DNA of 14,115 nt from Firmicutes bacterium UBA6418 (GCA_002439735.1 DJPG01000057.1:1-14115), one strand, 5' to 3'. Shown: positions 1 through 6,976, numbered from the stretch's first letter. A program made the numbers and translations. The notes: generated by a model not told the origin, from the sequence alone.

Positions 1-2
1 CA

Positions 3-413
3 ACCATCGTCATCTGGTGCCTGCAGACCTTTGACACCAGATTGAACGTGGTCACCGACTCGCAGGACAGCCTGCTGGCGATGCTCGCGGGAATGATTGC
101 GCCGATCTTCGCACCGCTTGGTTTCGGGGACTGGCGTATCTGCACAGCCTTGCTCACCGGCTTTATGGCAAAGGAGAGCGTGGTCGCGACCTTGACAGTC
201 CTGACTGCGGGCATTGACATCACCTCACTTTTGACCCCGCTGGCAACAGCATCCCTGTTGGTCTTCTGTCTGCTTTATACGCCGTGTGTCGCCGCGATCG
301 CATCCATCAAGCGGGAGCTTGGCGGTAAATGGGCGGTGCTGGTCGTCGTCATGCAGTGCGTGATCGCATGGCTTTGCGCGTTTGCGGTCTATCTGATCGG
401 AGGACTGCTGTAA
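3..413 (+). CDS. feoB: Ferrous iron transport protein B, C-terminal fragment
   Basis: This is the last 136 residues of FeoB, the GTP-driven inner-membrane Fe(II) permease; the gene enters from the left edge. The frame is open from base 3, so the TTG at 42 is an internal codon and not a start. Family-typical signs are the block DTRLNVVTDSQDSLLAMLAG, the conserved ALLTGFMAKESVVATL stretch and the YTPCVAAI motif of the second Gate domain. At least three hydrophobic membrane segments are visible, the last ending at the C-terminus (VYLIGGLL). A hairpin terminator follows 17 bases after the stop. Nothing links it functionally to the lysine genes; it is probably an unrelated neighbour. The N-terminal G domain lies outside the window. 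Confidence 0.92.
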   Translation, partial: TIVIWCLQTFDTRLNVVTDSQDSLLAMLAGMIAPIFAPLGFGDWRICTALLTGFMAKESVVATLTVLTAGIDITSLLTPLATASLLVFCLLYTPCVAAIASIKRELGGKWAVLVVVMQCVIAWLCAFAVYLIGGLL

Positions 414-429
414 CAAAAAATAGAAATGA

Positions 430-465
430 AAAACGGGTTCTGCATCACTGCAGGACCCGTTTTCC
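430..465. terminator. Hairpin terminator after feoB, possibly shared with kal
   Basis: A 15-bp inverted repeat (430-444 paired with 449-463, one G-U pair, 4-base loop) has GC-rich inner pairs flanked by A and T runs. On the plus strand it ends in TTTT and sits just after the feoB stop. On the minus strand the stem is followed by T-rich sequence (complement of 415-429), so it could also stop kal transcripts, which end about 90 bases away. It is probably bidirectional. Confidence 0.8.
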
Positions 466-552
466 ATAAAAGATGTATTAGTAATTATCGTGTTTCCAAT
501 GTTATGTAGGTATGTGATCGGTCATTATAATTTTCGACCTTTGCGGAGAAAA

Positions 553-942
553 CTATTTTCTCTTCATTTCCTTCGGAGTTACGCAGGTTCCGGACGCTCT
601 TGCAACGACGATCGGTTCTTCCAGGAAATCAGCTGCGGAAGCATTAATGTCTTTTCTGGAAACAATAACTTTTCTTGCTTCGAACTTCATGTGTCTGGAA
701 GTGTTGCCGATCTTGTCGATCTCGCCGTAAGCTTCGATGTAGTCGCCTGCATAAGTCGGAGCCAGGAATTCTACGTTATCATATGCGCAGAACAGACCCT
801 CATCTCCGTCTAATTTGATCAGCAGTTCTGTCGCAACATCGCCGAACAGGTGAACCATGTGCGCGCCGTCAACTAATTCTCCGCCGTAGTGCGCATCCTT
901 CGCAGACATTCTTAATCTTAAAGTAGAAGTAATTTTTTCCAT
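553..942 (-). CDS. kal: 3-aminobutyryl-CoA ammonia-lyase (hotdog fold)
   Basis: A 129-residue protein of the small hotdog-fold family that includes 3-aminobutyryl-CoA ammonia-lyase (EC 4.3.1.14). It deaminates L-3-aminobutyryl-CoA to crotonyl-CoA late in lysine fermentation. Visible support is the N-terminal LRMSAKDAHYGGELVDGA block, FGDVATELLI, and the AGDYIEAYGEIDKIGNTSR segment (about residues 65-83), typical of hotdog CoA-ester enzymes. Length fits the family. The start is set by AAAAGGAG 8 bases upstream on the minus strand. It is divergent from the regulator at 1105 and preceded by a perfect sigma-54 promoter (1014-1029). Other hotdog thioesterases look similar, but the lysine-pathway context makes Kal the best call. 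Confidence 0.88.
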   Translation of the reverse strand: MEKITSTLRLRMSAKDAHYGGELVDGAHMVHLFGDVATELLIKLDGDEGLFCAYDNVEFLAPTYAGDYIEAYGEIDKIGNTSRHMKFEARKVIVSRKDINASAADFLEEPIVVARASGTCVTPKEMKRK

Positions 943-1012
943 GTTCTAATCTCCTTTTCATCATACATATTTGTATTCATCGTAACTCTATTAAAAATAA
1001 CAAAAAATATAG

Positions 1013-1041
1013 TTGCAAATACTGTGCCAATGGTTTATCAT
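1013..1041 (+). promoter_or_regulatory. Putative sigma-70 promoter of kamR, overlapping the kal promoter
   Basis: TTGCAA (1013-1018), a 17-base spacer and TATCAT (1036-1041) read toward the regulator gene; the -10 matches 5 of 6 consensus bases and the -35 matches 4 of 6. Transcription would start near 1048. The -35 hexamer lies on the same bases as the -12 element of the kal sigma-54 promoter on the other strand, so the two polymerase forms should compete. Confidence 0.5.
1014..1029 (-). promoter_or_regulatory. Sigma-54 promoter of kal
   Basis: Read on the minus strand this is TGGCAC-AGTAT-TTGCA, an exact match to the -24/-12 consensus TGGCACN5TTGCW. The predicted transcript start is near 1003, leaving a leader of about 60 bases before the kal ATG. 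It matches the kdd promoter at 3286-3301 at all but one of the 15 core positions before the final W, which suggests common control by the adjacent sigma-54 activator. Confidence 0.85.
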
Positions 1042-1059
1042 TGGAAATAGAGAAAAAGT

Positions 1060-1070
1060 GAACCGATTTG
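1060..1070 (-). promoter_or_regulatory. Candidate KamR enhancer upstream of kal
   Basis: The minus strand reads CAAATCGGTTC, identical over 11 bases to 3234-3244 upstream of the first kdd. The first T of the -24 element lies 31 bases downstream. It continues as CACTTTTT, which also resembles the GGTTCACTC arm of the palindrome at 3190-3221. Its centre is about 62 bases before the predicted kal start, somewhat close for a sigma-54 enhancer. It also lies just downstream of the predicted kamR start, so binding could repress kamR. Confidence 0.5.
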
Positions 1071-1104
1071 GCATCACCCTGCGCAGGAAAGGAGCAGAAT
1101 CAGA

Positions 1105-3189
1105 ATGAATATGACTTACGGTCTCAAACGCGTGGCGGAACCGCAGTATGTGCTGCCGACATCGGCCTGGAAGCTGGACAACAGCCGCAACCTTTATCAG
1201 GATGAACTTCGTATTTCCATCCGCAGGATCCATATGGAAGGCACTAGCTTCAAGCAGATCTGCACAGAAAGCAACTACAACGAAGAAAAAATCAAGCAAA
1301 AGATCATCGATATCATCATCCGGCGCGGCAAACTGCATAATCCGGTCACCGATACCGGCGGACTGGTGCTCGGCACGATCGAAGAGATCGGCTCCGCGTT
1401 TGATAATCCGCAGGGCTTGAAGGTCGGCGACACTGTGATTTGCAATGCCTCTTTGGCTTCGGTACCGATGTATATCGCAAATATCGCGACGATCGACCAT
1501 GTCTTTAACCAACTGGATGCGGAGGGATATGCGATCCTGCACGACCGGGTACCGATCGTAAAGGTTGAAGAGGACACACCGGTAAACCTGCTCTTGTTCA
1601 TGCTGGATGAATCGGGAACGCTGTATCGCCTGGATCAGCTGGTGAACGGACAGACCAAATTCTTGATCGTCGGCAACAATATGCTGACAAATCTGATCTT
1701 CGGTTATATCATCCGCCGCAAGATCGGCAAGGAGGGCGAGATCGTCTGTCTGCTGGACAAAAAAACCGGTATGCAGGTCACGGGCGGCGGCATTGACAAG
1801 CTGCTCGCGAAAGTCTTTGATCAGATGCATTTTTTGAATATCCTGAAGCCGATGGATGCCGTGGAAAGACTGGAGCTGAGCACGCAGTTCGACCTCTCGG
1901 TCAACTGCGCGGAGATCCCGGGTGCGGAAACGATCAATATCCTGGCGACCAAAGCGGGCGGAACCGTGCTGTTCGCGAACCTGATCAACAATCTGAAGCT
2001 GGCGCTGTATATCACCGAGTCCATCTCCAAACCGCTGAACGTCGAAAACGCGGAGGGCTATCTGGAAAATTACGAACGCTTTGACCTCGAACTGGTCAAG
2101 GAGCTTGCCGGTTACTTTGAAAATGCGGCTGTCGTGAAAGTAGACCGTACCGAAAAGGAGGAAGCCGAAACCGCGGCTTCCCCTTATGACCGCTCCCTGA
2201 TTGAACAGAGTATGCTCGAGGATTTTATCTGCGTCAGCAGGCCGATGCGCAATGTGTTGCGCGAGATCGCCAACGTTTCCAAATACGACTGCAACGTCAT
2301 CATTTTCGGGGATACCGGTGTCGGTAAAGAAAAGGTCGCGAACCTGATCCAGAAAAACAGCGACCGCAAAATGCAGCCTTTTGTTAAAATTAACTGCGGC
2401 GCGATCTCGCCAAACCTCATCGAATCCGAGTTCTTCGGCTATGAAAAAGGCGCGTTTACCGGCGCGAACACCGGTGGCAAGAAGGGCTATTTTGAGATCG
2501 CCAACAACGGCGTCATGTTCTTGGACGAGATCGGTGAGCTGCCGCTGGAAATGCAGGCAAAGCTCCTGCGCGTCATTCAGGATGGTGAGTTCTACAAAGT
2601 CGGCGGGACAAGCCCGATCAAGACAAACGTCAGGATCATTTCCGCGACGAACCGCGATCTGGAGAAATTCGTGGAAGAAGAGAAATTCCGTCGCGATCTC
2701 TATTACCGGCTGAACGTCGTACCGATCCGCATTCCAAACCTGTCTGACCGTGTCGATGACATCCCTGCACTGGTCAACCATTTCCTTGCGAAATACGGAA
2801 AAAAATTCGGCATTGCCAGAGGTATCACAGACAGCGCGATGGATTATCTGAAGCAGCTTTCCTGGCCGGGCAATATCCGGGAATTGGAGAACTCCGTGCA
2901 GCGTCTGATCATTTCCGCGCAGGGTGAGGACATTACCCTGCTGGATGTGATGCATGAGACGCACAGCGATCTTTTTAAGGGCGCAGCCTTCGCTGCGGAA
3001 GGGGAGGAAGAGGAAGGAGCCTTGCATACGACCGGTGCGGAGCTTTGCCTGCAGGAGGCGGTAGATGATTACGAAAAAGGACTGATCCAATACGCTTGTG
3101 AAAAGTACGGCTCTACGCGTAAAGCGGCCAAAGCCATTGGAATCAGCCAGACGCAGCTGGTCAGAAAGAAGAAAAAATACAATCTGTAA
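1105..3189 (+). CDS. kamR: Sigma-54-dependent activator with an N-terminal Kdd-like domain
   Basis: A 694-residue enhancer-binding protein. Residues 1-340 are homologous to 3,5-diaminohexanoate dehydrogenase: GK-x2-NP-x-T-x2-GG at 75-86, then LGTIEEIG, aligns with residues 87-108 of the second Kdd (14 of 22 identical by hand count). The NAD-binding GGGGKSG of Kdd is replaced by GNNMLTN at 190-196, so dehydrogenase activity is unlikely. Residues 370-610 are a sigma-54 AAA+ domain: Walker A GDTGVGKE (402-409), GAFTGA (449-454), Walker B FLDEIGE (472-478), arginine-rich RRDLYYRL (529-536). Residues 665-690 form a Fis/TyrR-type helix-turn-helix (STRKAAKAIGISQTQLVRK). AAAGGAG lies 10 bases before the ATG. 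There is no receiver, PAS or GAF domain. It probably activates the flanking sigma-54 promoters in response to a lysine-pathway metabolite; the gene symbol is contextual. Confidence 0.9.
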   Translation: MNMTYGLKRVAEPQYVLPTSAWKLDNSRNLYQDELRISIRRIHMEGTSFKQICTESNYNEEKIKQKIIDIIIRRGKLHNPVTDTGGLVLGTIEEIGSAFDNPQGLKVGDTVICNASLASVPMYIANIATIDHVFNQLDAEGYAILHDRVPIVKVEEDTPVNLLLFMLDESGTLYRLDQLVNGQTKFLIVGNNMLTNLIFGYIIRRKIGKEGEIVCLLDKKTGMQVTGGGIDKLLAKVFDQMHFLNILKPMDAVERLELSTQFDLSVNCAEIPGAETINILATKAGGTVLFANLINNLKLALYITESISKPLNVENAEGYLENYERFDLELVKELAGYFENAAVVKVDRTEKEEAETAASPYDRSLIEQSMLEDFICVSRPMRNVLREIANVSKYDCNVIIFGDTGVGKEKVANLIQKNSDRKMQPFVKINCGAISPNLIESEFFGYEKGAFTGANTGGKKGYFEIANNGVMFLDEIGELPLEMQAKLLRVIQDGEFYKVGGTSPIKTNVRIISATNRDLEKFVEEEKFRRDLYYRLNVVPIRIPNLSDRVDDIPALVNHFLAKYGKKFGIARGITDSAMDYLKQLSWPGNIRELENSVQRLIISAQGEDITLLDVMHETHSDLFKGAAFAAEGEEEEGALHTTGAELCLQEAVDDYEKGLIQYACEKYGSTRKAAKAIGISQTQLVRKKKKYNL

Positions 3190-3222
3190 AAAAGAGTGAA
3201 CCTATAATGGTTCACTCTTTTT
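3190..3222 (+). terminator. Terminator of kamR; also a GTGAACC/GGTTCAC palindrome
   Basis: A perfect 13-bp inverted repeat (3190-3202 with 3209-3221, loop TATAAT) ends in TTTTT and starts directly after the kamR stop, so it looks like an intrinsic terminator, although the stem is not very GC-rich. The same palindrome contains GTGAACC and GGTTCAC half-sites, which also occur upstream of kal at 1058-1064. It lies about 70 bases before the kdd -24 element, so it may double as a regulator binding site. Confidence 0.7.
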
Positions 3223-3233
3223 GCGTATGAAAA

Positions 3234-3244
3234 CAAATCGGTTC
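3234..3244 (+). promoter_or_regulatory. Candidate KamR enhancer upstream of the first kdd
   Basis: CAAATCGGTTC, identical to the minus-strand motif at 1060-1070. Here the -24 element begins 42 bases after the motif, against 31 bases at kal: an 11-base difference, about one helical turn. It is followed by more TCGGT repeats (to about 3259). The centre lies about 73 bases before the predicted start. Confidence 0.5.
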
Positions 3245-3285
3245 GGTCTCGGGTCGGTATGCACGTTTTTTCAACATTCTGCTCT

Positions 3286-3301
3286 TGGCACAGAATTTGC
3301 T
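3286..3301 (+). promoter_or_regulatory. Sigma-54 promoter of the first kdd
   Basis: TGGCAC-AGAAT-TTGCT is an exact match to the -24/-12 consensus. The predicted transcript start is near 3312, with a leader of about 39 bases. It has nearly the same sequence as the kal promoter. The upstream gene encodes a sigma-54 activator, which completes the logic of a dedicated regulon. Confidence 0.9.
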
Positions 3302-3350
3302 TTGTTAGAATGTGAACAATTAGGCTATAGAAAAGGAGACTTGAAAAGGA

Positions 3351-4388
3351 ATGGAATTCAAAAAAGGTGACATTTACGGAACCCATCGCGTAATCAGCCC
3401 GAAGGGTGTGCTGCCGCAGCCAGCAGATGTTGTGGACAACACAATGGAAATTTATGACAATGAAGTACTGATCGATGTACATACATTGAATATCGACTCC
3501 GCGTCTTTCACGGAGATCTCCAACAGAGCCAATGGCGATGTAGAAGAAATCAAAAGGATCATTTTAGAGATCGTAAATACAACAGGTAAGCATAAGAACC
3601 CGTGGACAGGCTCCGGCGGCATGCTGATTGGCAGAGTTGCCGAGGTCGGACCGGCTTATCAAGGCGAACTGAAAAAAGGCGATAAGATCGCGACCATGGT
3701 ATCCCTCTCTCTGACACCGCTCAAGATCGATGAGATCATCGAGATCAGGCCGGAGATCGACCAGGTCGATATTAAAGGACAGGCGATCCTGTTCCAGTCC
3801 GGTATCTACGCGAAGCTGCCGAAGGATATCCCGCAGACACTGGCATTATCGGTACTGGATGTCGCAGGTGCTCCGGCACAGACTGCGAAGATCTGCAAGC
3901 CGGGAGACACGGTTGTCGTCATGGGCGGCGGCGGCAAATCCGGAATTCTTTGTTGCTGGCAGGCAAGAAAGCAGGTCGGCATCAACGGTACCGTTATCTG
4001 CGTAGACGGCTTCAAGAAGTCTATCAACCGGGCGATGTCCGTCAACTGCGCGGATGAATATCTGGTTGTCAACGCGACCGATACCATTGCGATGTATGAA
4101 GAAATCATGGATGCGACCGAAGGGAAGCTGGCAGATGTTGTCATTAACGTTGTCAACATCCCGAACACGGAGATGTCTTCCATTATTGCCTGCAAGGAAG
4201 GCGGTCTGGTATACTTCTTCTCCATGGCAACTTCCTTCACGAAGGCGGCACTGGGCGCGGAAGGCATCGGCAAAGACGTCACCATGTTAGTGGGCAACGG
4301 ATATACGAAGGGTCACTCCGAAGTCGCGCTGCAGGTACTCAGGGAGGACGAAAGAATCCGGAACCTCTTCGCGCAGCTGTACGCGTAG
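3351..4388 (+). CDS. kdd: L-erythro-3,5-diaminohexanoate dehydrogenase, copy 1
   Basis: A 345-residue NAD(P)-dependent dehydrogenase (EC 1.4.1.11) that deaminates 3,5-diaminohexanoate to 5-amino-3-oxohexanoate. Hallmarks are the N-terminal YGTHRVISPKGVLPQPADV, GKHKNPWTGSGGMLIG (79-94), AGAPAQTAK (172-180), a glycine-rich nucleotide loop VVMGGGGKSG (189-198) and YFFSMATSFTKAALGAEG (288-305). All are intact, so it should be active. AAGGAG lies 12 bases before the ATG; a second AAAGGA touches the ATG and is too close. It has its own sigma-54 promoter. Arginine codons are mixed (4 AGA, 3 AGG, 2 CGG, 1 CGC by hand count), unlike copy 2, which suggests lower expression. It lacks a 10-residue insertion found in copy 2. 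Confidence 0.92.
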   Translation: MEFKKGDIYGTHRVISPKGVLPQPADVVDNTMEIYDNEVLIDVHTLNIDSASFTEISNRANGDVEEIKRIILEIVNTTGKHKNPWTGSGGMLIGRVAEVGPAYQGELKKGDKIATMVSLSLTPLKIDEIIEIRPEIDQVDIKGQAILFQSGIYAKLPKDIPQTLALSVLDVAGAPAQTAKICKPGDTVVVMGGGGKSGILCCWQARKQVGINGTVICVDGFKKSINRAMSVNCADEYLVVNATDTIAMYEEIMDATEGKLADVVINVVNIPNTEMSSIIACKEGGLVYFFSMATSFTKAALGAEGIGKDVTMLVGNGYTKGHSEVALQVLREDERIRNLFAQLYA

Positions 4389-4425
4389 GAAACGTCAGAA
4401 CTTTCAGAAAAAAACATTTTCCCTA

Positions 4426-4454
4426 TGGCAAAAACGAGAAAGATGTTATATAAT
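4426..4454 (+). promoter_or_regulatory. Putative sigma-70 promoter of the second kdd and kam operon
   Basis: A perfect TATAAT (4449-4454), overlapped by TG-T-TATATA as an extended -10, lies 17 bases after a weak -35 (TGGCAA, 4426-4431). Transcription would start near 4461. No sigma-54 consensus is present here, unlike the first kdd. The leader contains a small dyad, TTGTGCCG at 4467-4474 with CGGCATAA at 4484-4491 (one mismatch), which may be an operator or leader hairpin. Confidence 0.55.
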
Positions 4455-4529
4455 TAACAGGGTAGCTTGTGCCGACCATCATGCGGCATAAAGATATATT
4501 TATTATTTTTTTCGAGGAGGAACATAAAA

Positions 4530-5591
4530 ATGAAAAAAGGATGCCCTTACGGAACACACCGCGTTATCTCTCCAAAGGGAGTTTTACCGCAGCCAGCAGA
4601 CGTTATCGATAACAACATGGAAATCTATGATAATGAAGTTCTGATCGACGTTAAGACTTTAAACATCGACTCCGCTTCTTTCACAGAAATCGTGAAAAGA
4701 GTCTTAAACAAGAAGCCTGCAGAAGTAACCACACAGGAAGAAATGGATAAGATCGGCGCGAAGATGATGGAGATCGTCGCACATGCCGGCAAACACAAAA
4801 ATCCGTGGACAGGTTCCGGCGGCATGCTGCTCGGTACCGTCGAAGAGATCGGACCTGCTTACCAGGGTGACTTAAAGGTCGGCGACAAGATCGCTACGTT
4901 AGTATCCCTGTCCCTGACTCCGCTGAGAATCGACGAGATCATCGCGATGAGACCGGCAATCGACCAGGTTGACATCAAAGGTAAGGCAATCTTATTCCAG
5001 TCCGGTATCTATGGCATCATTCCGGATGATATGCCGGAAAAGACCGCGTTATCCGCATTAGACGTAGCAGGCGCTCCGGCTCAGACTGCTAAATTAGTAC
5101 AGTCCGGTCAGAAGGTTCTGGTCATCGGCGGCGGCGGAAAGTCCGGTCTTCTGTGCTTACACGAAGCAAAGAAGAGAGCAGGCGTAACCGGTCTGGTTGT
5201 TTGCGCAGCAGGTTCTCAGAAATCCGAAGACAGAGCAAGAGTCCTCAACCTTGCGGATGAATACTTCCACATGGACGCAACCGATGCAGTCGGCTTCTAC
5301 AACAAATCCATGGAATTAACAAACGGCGAATTATTCGACGTTGTTATCAACTGCGTATCCATCGAAAATACCGAAATGGCTTCTATCCTGTCCTGTAAGG
5401 ATGACGGCGTTGTATACTTCTTCTCCATGGCTACCAGCTTCACAAAGGCAGCTCTTGGCGCAGAAGGCGTAGGCAAAGACGTCAATATGATCATCGGCAA
5501 CGGCTACACCAAGGGTCACGCTGCAATCACACTGCAGGTACTCAGAGAAAACCCGGGTCTCAGAGCGTTGTTCGAAGAAATGTACGCATAG
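4530..5591 (+). CDS. kdd: L-erythro-3,5-diaminohexanoate dehydrogenase, copy 2
   Basis: A 353-residue paralogue of the preceding Kdd with all the same motifs: YGTHRVISPKGVLPQPADV at the start, GKHKNPWTGSGGMLLG (87-102), glycine loop VIGGGGKSG (198-206), and YFFSMATSFTKAALGAEG (296-313). The ATG at 4530 is chosen because GAGGAGG lies 9 bases upstream and the N-terminus then matches copy 1; the frame is open back to a TTG at 4467 but that extension is not Kdd-like. It carries 10 extra residues between SFTEI and GKHKNP. Eight of nine arginine codons are AGA, a bias shared with kamA and atoDA, so this is probably the main catabolic enzyme. It heads the kam operon; kamA follows 71 bases later. Confidence 0.92.
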   Translation: MKKGCPYGTHRVISPKGVLPQPADVIDNNMEIYDNEVLIDVKTLNIDSASFTEIVKRVLNKKPAEVTTQEEMDKIGAKMMEIVAHAGKHKNPWTGSGGMLLGTVEEIGPAYQGDLKVGDKIATLVSLSLTPLRIDEIIAMRPAIDQVDIKGKAILFQSGIYGIIPDDMPEKTALSALDVAGAPAQTAKLVQSGQKVLVIGGGGKSGLLCLHEAKKRAGVTGLVVCAAGSQKSEDRARVLNLADEYFHMDATDAVGFYNKSMELTNGELFDVVINCVSIENTEMASILSCKDDGVVYFFSMATSFTKAALGAEGVGKDVNMIIGNGYTKGHAAITLQVLRENPGLRALFEEMYA

Positions 5592-5662
5592 TCCGAGAAA
5601 AGCTCGCATCGTACAGACACGAAAATTGACTCTCACAATGAATTTTAAGGAGAAATTATAGA

Positions 5663-6922
5663 ATGGCAATTAGAAATTGGAAAGATATTCCTCTGTTTAA
5701 GGATGTAACGGATGAACAGTGGAACGACTGGCATTGGCAGATTGCGAACAGACTGACGACGGTTGATGAAATCGCGCAGGTTGTGAATCTGACCGAAAAA
5801 GAGAAAGAAGACATCGAAAAGGTTATGGGCGGCTTCCGCGTAGGCATCACACCTTACTATGCTTCCCTGATGCATCCGGACGATCCGAGAGATCCGGTCA
5901 GAATGCAGGCAGTTCCGACCATCGCTGAGATGCACAGATCCGCGGCGGACGATATGGATCCTCTGCATGAAGACGCAGACTCTCCGGCGCCTGGACTGAC
6001 GCACAGATATCCGGACAGAGTTCTTTTCCTGATCACCGACCAGTGCTCCATGTACTGCAGACACTGCACAAGAAGAAGACTTGCGGGCGAAACAGACGGC
6101 GCAAGATCCAGAGAAGATATCGATGCATGTATCGAATACATCCGTAAGACACCGCAGGTTCGTGACGTACTGCTTTCCGGCGGTGACGCACTCTGCGTAG
6201 AAGACGACACTCTGGAATACATCATCAGCGAACTGAGAAAGATTCCGCATGTCGAGATCGTAAGACTTGGTTCCAGAACTCCGGTCGTTATGCCGATGAG
6301 AATTACCGATAATCTGGTAAACATGCTCAAAAAGTATCACCCGATCTGGCTGAACACACATTTCAACCATCCGCAGGAGATCACACCGGACGCAGAAGAA
6401 GCTTTAAGAAAGCTTGCTGACGCGGGAATTCCGCTTGGTAATCAGTCTGTACTGCTGCGCGGCGTGAACGATTGTAAGCACGTCATGAGAGTGCTGGTAC
6501 AGCAGCTTTGCAAAAACAGAGTAAGACCGTACTACATCTACATCTGTGACCTTTCCATGGGTATCGAACACTTCAGAACTCCGGTTTCCAAGGGTATCGA
6601 GATCATCGAAGGCTTAAGAGGACATACCTCCGGCTACGCAGTTCCGACCTTCGTCGTTGACGCTCCTGGCGGCGGCGGCAAGACTCCGGTAATGCCGCAG
6701 TACGTGATCTCTCAGACTCCGCACAAAGTGATCCTGAGAAACTACGAAGGCATCATCACGACCTATACAGAACCGAGTCTTCCGGATCTTCCGTGCCACT
6801 GTGATTACTGCACAGGCAAGAAGACCTACAAGTATGAAGGTGTTTCCGCTCTGGGTGAAGGCCCTGAGATCAAGACGATCGAGCCGGCACATCTGGCAAG
6901 ACACGAAAGAAACAAACACTAG
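5663..6922 (+). CDS. kamA: Lysine 2,3-aminomutase (radical SAM, PLP)
   Basis: A 419-residue radical-SAM enzyme (EC 5.4.3.2) that moves the alpha-amino group of L-lysine to the beta carbon, giving L-beta-lysine, the first step of the pathway. The iron-sulfur motif CSMYCRHC gives C128, C132 and C135. The PLP lysine is K340 in APGGGGKTPVMP. The zinc-type cysteines known from the clostridial enzyme are present as C271 (GVNDC) and C378/C380/C383 (CHCDYC). HEDADSPAPGLTHRYPDRVL and LLSGGDAL are further family blocks. Length and collinearity fit clostridial enzymes rather than the shorter EpmB/YjeK type. AAGGAG lies 10 bases before the ATG. Strong AGA bias suggests high expression. Confidence 0.97.
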   Translation: MAIRNWKDIPLFKDVTDEQWNDWHWQIANRLTTVDEIAQVVNLTEKEKEDIEKVMGGFRVGITPYYASLMHPDDPRDPVRMQAVPTIAEMHRSAADDMDPLHEDADSPAPGLTHRYPDRVLFLITDQCSMYCRHCTRRRLAGETDGARSREDIDACIEYIRKTPQVRDVLLSGGDALCVEDDTLEYIISELRKIPHVEIVRLGSRTPVVMPMRITDNLVNMLKKYHPIWLNTHFNHPQEITPDAEEALRKLADAGIPLGNQSVLLRGVNDCKHVMRVLVQQLCKNRVRPYYIYICDLSMGIEHFRTPVSKGIEIIEGLRGHTSGYAVPTFVVDAPGGGGKTPVMPQYVISQTPHKVILRNYEGIITTYTEPSLPDLPCHCDYCTGKKTYKYEGVSALGEGPEIKTIEPAHLARHERNKH

Positions 6923-6941
6923 TCTCAGACTGGAAAAAAGA

Positions 6942-6976
6942 TTGTCCGCGGGTACCGTTTGCGTGTCCGCGGACAA
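6942..6976 (+). other. Intra-operon hairpin between kamA and kamB
   Basis: A perfect 10-bp GC-rich inverted repeat (TTGTCCGCGG at 6942-6951 with CCGCGGACAA at 6967-6976) encloses a 15-base loop. On the plus strand it is followed by A-rich sequence and not a T run, so it is not a standard terminator. It sits between an apparently highly expressed gene (kamA) and two weaker-biased genes (kamB, kamC), and could protect the upstream mRNA 3' end or partly attenuate. Confidence 0.65.

Noticed and set aside
490..813. A 107-codon open frame on the plus strand
   Set aside because: It is antisense to kal, which has a good ribosome binding site, a promoter and family motifs.
991..3090. A 699-codon open frame on the minus strand
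   Set aside because: It lies fully antisense to the regulator, whose AAA+ and HTH motifs are clear. The antisense product is rich in Asp, Gln, Arg and His, as expected from a mirrored frame, and has no recognisable domain.
4426..4445. TGGCA resembling a sigma-54 -24 element before the second kdd
   Set aside because: No GC-containing -12 element (TTGCW) follows at the required spacing; a TATAAT fits better.
4467..4529. Upstream TTG start extending the second kdd by 21 residues
   Set aside because: The extension is not similar to Kdd, spans a leader dyad, and the ATG at 4530 has GAGGAGG at ideal spacing.
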